Shown piece by piece: positions 55,228 through 64,000 of a DNA stretch of 64,000 bases. The stretch comes from Pleodorina starrii (Eukaryota; Chlorophyta; Chlorophyceae; Chlamydomonadales; Volvocaceae), in contig BRXU01000044.1 of NCBI GenBank assembly GCA_030267565.1, forward strand, positions 194,001 through 258,000, read 5' to 3'. Position numbers and translations under genes: made by a program. The notes beneath the pieces were generated by a model. The model had not been told where the DNA came from, did no database searches, and saw only the letters and a program-made list of their open reading frames with translations. How positions within the stretch are numbered: position 1 is the stretch's first letter; each line of letters begins with the position of its first letter.

Positions 55228-58200
55228 TCAGAACTCGACGTCTTTGAAGAGGTGGCGCAGCTCGGGCGGCAGCGCCAGCGGCTTGCAGGGCCCGCCCGAC
55301 GCAAAGTGCGGGAACCAGAGGGAGGGGATGCGTGAGCTGCGCAGCGGCACCGCGTCCAGCTCGTCGGGGCCCACCCAGCACGCGCCCGCCGACTCGAAGC
55401 ACGGCACCGTCTTGGGCGGCGCTTCCTCGTCCGCCAGCGAGGCGTAAAACACGGATAGGCGCCACAGCGGCCGTTGGGTCTTCGGGCATACCAGGAAATC
55501 GACCTGGGCTTGCGAGGTGCGGGTGGGGCATTGGGGATTTGGGATTTAGGCATTGGGGATTGGGGACGTGAGGAGTGGGGGAAATCGGGGAATGGGCGGC
55601 GGGGGAGGCAGGGTGGAAGAGAGGAAGGCAGGTCGCGACTTCGCGTGGCGGGCAGGGTGTGGCAGGGAAGGGATTACGGAGTGGGGCGCGTGAGGGGAGC
55701 GGGCGTCGGTGCGGGAATGAGCGTGGGGTGTGTGCACAGGATCACCTGTCCAACGCGAGGACGGCAAATGCGGCATTACCGGTACGACAATCCTTAGGGG
55801 CCCACTGCGGTACGGCACGGCTGGCATAGCACGCGGCACGGTGTGAGCGTGATCATGAAGAATAAGCACCTCAGCAGGGGTGACTCCATCGTGGGTTGCC
55901 AGCCAGCTGCCACCTCAGCGGCTGGCCGGTGCCCGCGGGGGACGCTGGGCAACGCAGCAGGGGCTTCAGGGCGGGGCCCGCCTGCTGGCCCAGATCCCGT
56001 CAGGTTTGCCCTGCCGTACACCGCAGTACGAGAGAACGACACGCGTGCCTACCTCTGCCAGTCCTTGCAGTTGCACCTTCACCCCGGCCTCCTCCAAGCA
56101 TTCCCGAACGGCGGACTCCCGGACAGTCTCGCCGGCATCGGTCGCGCCGCCTGGCCCGGAGGGGCGCAGGAGAACAGTCCAGGGAGGGAAGGGGCAGGGG
56201 GGTAAAGATGGATGAGCCCAGGGGAGGAGGCCAACGGGTAGCCCAAAGGAAACAGACCGGAAGTATCCTTTCATTCAGCTGTGCGTCAGACGCCCGACGC
56301 AGCGTTGCCGTGCGTGCTCACAGTGCGACGGCAGAGGATGTCTCTTTCGATGTGGGACTGATTGCCCATTAGGCAGTGCCCTAGCACTAACCGCCGGTGG
56401 GTCCCATGGGACCAACCCTCCCTCAATGATGAGCGGACACGAGGGAGGGTGCTGGTCTGCAGTCGGCAGGCCCGTGAGGTTCTGAGTTGACTCAGAATGC
56501 GCCGGCGCAGGACCCTAGTGGTCCCTCATTGTAACTCTCGCATCCTGATTGCCCGGTGCTGACCAAGTGGCGGTGCCCACATCGCGGGTAGCCCACACGG
56601 CATGTGGGCATACGGTACGTGTGGCATGCACCTGCTGGATTCTGGGCACCTAGCAGTGCAGGCTGCTATGGCGCCCTGTGGGGCGGGTCGCGCTCTGCAG
56701 TGCCCTGCCCTGCGCAGGCCGCAGCGCGCTGCCCTCGCCCGCCCCGAAGCTGGCACCGCCAGTCAGCCGCTGCTCACCGGGTACCCAGTAGCCCTGCCCC
56801 GCGAACTCCTGCACCTGCAGAGGCACCGAGGCGGGGCGGCGCGGGGTGGCAGGGGGCGGGGTGGCCCAGCGCCGTAAAGCGCAGTGACAACAACACGCAA
56901 GGAAGGCGCCACCAAAAGACTCGATACAGGTCGCGGGTTGAGCAAAGGAGCGGGCGGGCTGCTCAACGCCTAGCTGCCGCATCTGTCGCCACTAGGCTTG
57001 CCGCGTACGGTTGCCGTATACTGTACGTACTGTACTGCACGTATAATGTAGGCGTATGATACGTACCGCTCTTTCCCTTGCTCTTCGCCAGCAAGGGGAA
57101 GAGCGGGGCAGAGCGGTCGCTCGCGCGACTTCGAATGAAGTCAAATCTTGTCAGGGTTGTTTGACCCATAGAATTAATAATGCCTTCCTGTCAGGTCGCG
57201 CGGCATGGAAAACGACAACAGCGTTTGCCGCCGCACGACGACGGCACATGCCCTGCCGCTCCCGCCCCCGCTCCCGCAGCTGCCCCTCTCTCGCCCTCTT
57301 CTGGCCTCTGCCCTTCCGCCTTCCACCCTCCCGCCCCCTCCCGCCTCCACCCTCCCGCCCCCTCCCAAGCCCCCACCATCAGGAACTTGTTGTCCCTCCG
57401 CCGGTGCACCACCACCGCCGCGCCCACGCCGCGCCGCTCCTCCCTCCACGGCCCGCCCGGGTGGTGCTCCTCGTGTATGTGGACCGCCAGGTTGGCCACC
57501 GCCTGGCCGCACACACTGCAGGCTCCGGAGCGGTTGGCGTCGTAGATGTGGTACAGCGGCTGGTGCAGCCACAGCTCGTCGGGCGTGAGGCCGGTCTGTC
57601 CGCACCAGGCGCAGGAGCAGCGGCCGGCGGCGGGGCTGCGCCCTCGCTCTGGGGAGCCTGCGGATCCCGCGTCGCAGGGATGGGTGGGTGGGTGGGTAGG
57701 TGGGTGGGTGGGTGGGTGGGTGGGTGGGTGGGTGGGTGGGTGGGTGGGTGGGTGGGAGGGAGGGATGCCCCGATGGTGGCGTGAAGGTGTGTGTGTGTGG
57801 GATGGGGGGTTATCCACGTATAGGCCGGAGCCTGTGAACGGTACAGTAACAGAAGAAGGCCGTCTCGGGGGGGATGAGCGGACGGATTCCCGAGAGCGAC
57901 GCGGCAATGTGGACGGACTGAGCCTGTGCCGGCTCGGCACCTCCCACAGTACTGATCGGACTCAACGGGCAATTACGGCAAACCTTGGTGTCATCGTAGC
58001 CCATCCAACCCGCTGGCCTGTCGGCCCGGGGGTCTGTCGCATCAGCGCATGCAGTGGCGGTGCGGCGCAGTGCAGCTCCCGCCCAAGCCGCCTCCGCCCT
58101 CCCCCCCTCCTGTCAGCTTGTCATCAGCTTGCCGCTTCGGACTGCCATGCTCTACCCCTCCTGCTCCTCCAGTGGAGCGCTCCAGGCCAATCCGTCACCG

Positions 58201-59263
58201 GTCTCCCACCACTCGGCTCTAGGACTGCACGCACGCAGCGCCCACCAATGGACGCCAGTTTGCGCAGCAGCTCCTCCGCGTGGTCCGGGTAGCAGGACAC
58301 CATGTTGACGCCCGAGTCGAAGGCCGCGATGCGCATGGAGGCGTCCTGCGGGCGGCGCAAGGGCGGAGCAGGGTTCCCGGGAGGGGGGTGTGGAGCAGGG
58401 GCTGAGATGCACGTGTCGGTCGGCGGTGGGGGGCCGCACGGGAGGAGGGGGCACGCGGCCGCCGCGCCGCGGGTTGACGACATGGGCTCTTGGGTTGGGA
58501 CTGACCCTCGGGTCGGCCCCAAGTGGCAGCGGAGTTCGGTCGCGAATCGTGGGAGGAGCCGGGCCGGGCCAGGCTTGGCCGAGTGCCGCGACTGCACCGC
58601 ATAGAGCGGCGGCTGCCGGGAGGCGCGGGTGCGGGGCGCTGCACATGTTGTTGAGCACCTGGAGATAGGCGTGTATCCCATGCTTGGGAGAAGGGAACGG
58701 ATTCGTAGTTGGTTTCTCGGGCCGCCATAGGGGCGATTCCCGGACCAACATTGGCACCCGCCCAGATGAGCAAACCCCTTCCCACCACCCGGTCCACATC
58801 CAAATGAGCCCAACCCAGAACGCATGAAGGTGAAACGCGAGTGTTCAGGGCGTCTTACATTGCACCATTACCAACACACCTCCGTTGCCGCTGGGTGCCA
58901 CAGCAGGATGAATGCGTGGCGACACGACTCGCGTATCTCCCTTGCCAGGCGTAACATATGCTCAAGGCGGCCAGATGCCGAGTCAGCGGCGTCGGCGGGG
59001 GCTTCGGCGCCCGACGGTGTTGCGTCGAGGAAGACTGCTACCACGTGGGAGTGGTCGATGGCACCATCTTGCGTCCGTTTTGTCACAGCCTTCAGAATTT
59101 GCTGTCCTTCCGCTGGATAGGGAAGGTGGTCGAGCTGGAAGCTAGCTGAGTACTTGCATGCCAGCTGGTGTAAACTGTCGTCGCCTCGCACACCATGTAA
59201 AACTATTGTGCGATTTGACACCAAGACCGTAGAAGTGACATCTTTGCCACTTTCGTTGCCCAT
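55228..59263 (-). CDS. Nudix hydrolase with two upstream C2H2 zinc fingers and a unique N-terminal domain
   Basis: Exons (minus): 59263-58880, 58345-58246, 57657-57377, 56814-56778, 56150-56053, 55503-55228; 391 residues, phases consistent. Residues 1-160 are a domain I do not recognise (LEHMLRLAREIRE, AFILLWHP, MRIAAFDSGVNMVSCYPDHA). Residues about 175-230 hold CAWC-x12-H-x4-H, a classical C2H2 spacing, and then CSVC...HIHEEHH. The Nudix fold follows: AAVVVHRRRDNKFLMVQEF, GYWVPGG, and a Nudix box GATDAGETVRESAVRECLEE with the RECLEE metal-binding core (GX5EX7REUXEEXGU pattern, Cys in the first U position). Nudix enzymes hydrolyse nucleoside diphosphates linked to another moiety; the substrate is not predictable. 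The start is the first in-frame ATG after a stop; an upstream exon is possible. The intron of 58245-57658 contains the GGGT array and the GT-anchored repeat. Confidence 0.88.
57680..57764. repeat. GGGT tetranucleotide repeat
   Basis: About 20 copies of GGTG/GGGT lie in the third-exon-proximal end of the Nudix gene intron. On the sense RNA the strand is C-rich (ACCC)n and forms a pyrimidine-rich stretch 5' of the 3' splice site at 57658. Confidence 0.95.
57787..57873 (+). repeat. GT-anchored dispersed repeat, copy B
   Basis: GT run followed by TTATCCACGTATAGGCCGGA and then AGCCTGTGAACGGTA. It closely matches 1031-1110 (same order and orientation, also antisense to its host gene). Confidence 0.85.
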
Positions 59264-59926
59264 CTCAAGCTCTAGCGAAAAGTCGAGGAAATGTCGTTCG
59301 ACAGACGGGAACAAGCGCGAACAAAGGACGAATTAAAGCGCTTGCACTAGTTATTAAGAACGTCTTGTACCGGTATATCAGTGCGCTTAAATCCGCAGGT
59401 GTCGTTAACACGCCAAGAACGATGTAGCGCAGAAGCGCACACTTCTCGCACAGCGCCTGCGTAGCCCAACATTAACATCAACATAATTCGTCTTAAAGTA
59501 TGTTGCATTCGCACAACCGAGAACCACAAGACAAAACATTTTTTGCGGAAACTAGGCAGGTCGTACATACACACCCGCCGTACAACATGGATTATGGTTA
59601 CAGGGCCTCGCTAGCATGCCAACAACCGATGGCATCGCATCTATTGCGGGCACCGAGAACAGAACGTTTACATAGTACACGTGCGCGCAGGTGCGGCATT
59701 CCACAGCAGAGGGCGTGCGTCGGCCATCCTTGGGTGTACTTGCCTTCACACAGCAATATGGCGTCACCCCGGACATGTGCCTCCACACAGCAGCATGGAG
59801 CCGCCCCCCAAAGTCACCGCACTCGTCTCCGCTCCACCAACGCATAGCGCAGCAACAGCGCATCTCGCTTTAGCCAGCCGCACTGCCGCTCCCTGACGCC
59901 CCAACCGGCGACCAGGCACGGGCTCA
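59264..59926. other. Intergenic region between protease 3' end and Nudix 5' end
   Basis: Tandem genes on the minus strand separated by 663 bp. Likely holds the protease 3' UTR and Nudix promoter. No gene seen. Confidence 0.5.
59668..59672 (-). terminator. Candidate TGTAA poly(A) signal of the protease gene
   Basis: TGTAA on the minus strand about 255 nt past the protease stop at 59927. A second TGTAA lies about 70 nt further on near 59598. Confidence 0.35.
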
Positions 59927-63695
<3,769 letters not shown>

Positions 63696-64000
63696 TGGCG
63701 GGGGGCGGGGTTCCGACGGATGGAAACATCTCGCCGACGCATCAAAAATCCCATCATGGTGCCTGGTGCCAGCACTGCGGCGGGAGAATCGTCAGCGGCG
63801 CCTTCAGCACATGCACGTGGGCGCTTTGAATCTTCCACTACCGTATCATCAGGTTGCGGGCTGCTCAATGCGAGCCGTTTTGCCCGGCGCCATGCCAGCC
63901 CACAGAAACGGACTTGTCAGCCTCATTGCAGCCGCATGAACACCGCAGCTTCGGATCGGCCACGTAAGTAAGCTGGAGATGCCGTTGATGGCCCTCCCCC
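63696..64000. other. Right-edge segment, probably protease intron or 5' exons
   Basis: No I29 prodomain text is found in any minus frame. Open frames here have low-complexity or Arg-rich composition. Most likely this is intron 5' of the first visible protease exon. Confidence 0.4.

Overview
The window is a stretch of nuclear genome from a green alga, most likely a chlorophycean close to the Chlamydomonas/Volvox group. The evidence is its GC-rich, intron-dense genes (about 73 introns in ten recognisable genes), strong G/C bias at third codon positions, very long low-complexity introns, plastid or mitochondrial leader-like N-termini, a starch-binding ESV1/LESV-family protein, and TGTAA poly(A)-type signals. 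I built all gene models by hand from conserved motifs, GT-AG or GC-AG splice sites and phase consistency. In every complete model the exon lengths sum to a multiple of three.

Layout, left to right. 1-8902 (-): an NRAMP divalent-metal transporter that runs off the left edge, with introns full of satellites. 10326-15724 (-): a plastid-type 3-dehydroquinate synthase II homologue. 15991-16890 (+): RNA polymerase III subunit RPC10, head to head with the previous gene. 19620-24411 (+): a class 3 (PLIP-like) lipase. 28330-29713 (+): an uncharacterised 318-aa protein. 33272-34057 (-): a small protein with a mitochondrial presequence and duplicated motifs. 35724-42555 (+): an ESV1/LESV-like tryptophan-rich starch protein. 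44341-52101 (-): a 1626-aa coiled-coil protein resembling HMMR/RHAMM at both ends. 52893-53196 (-): two exons of an unknown gene. 55228-59263 (-): a two-zinc-finger plus Nudix fusion. 59927 to the right edge (-): an RD21-type papain-like protease with a granulin domain, lacking its 5' end.

The genes do not form a pathway. They are ordinary unlinked eukaryotic genes, several of them probably plastid-directed (DHQS, lipase, LESV). The window falls into two halves by intron texture: from 1 to about 14.8 kb the introns carry pentanucleotide and longer satellites, G-runs and C-runs, whereas from about 15 kb onward introns are shorter and mostly unique.

The most unusual signal is a dispersed family of intron-resident repeats. 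Its core reads CGCTGCGGTWTC followed by a pyrimidine tract. It recurs in introns of four genes, often just 5' of the 3' splice site, and two copies extend to about 135 bp and carry splice-donor-like GGTAAGTATT. It may be an introner-like element. No rRNA, convincing tRNA, CRISPR array or transposase gene was seen.
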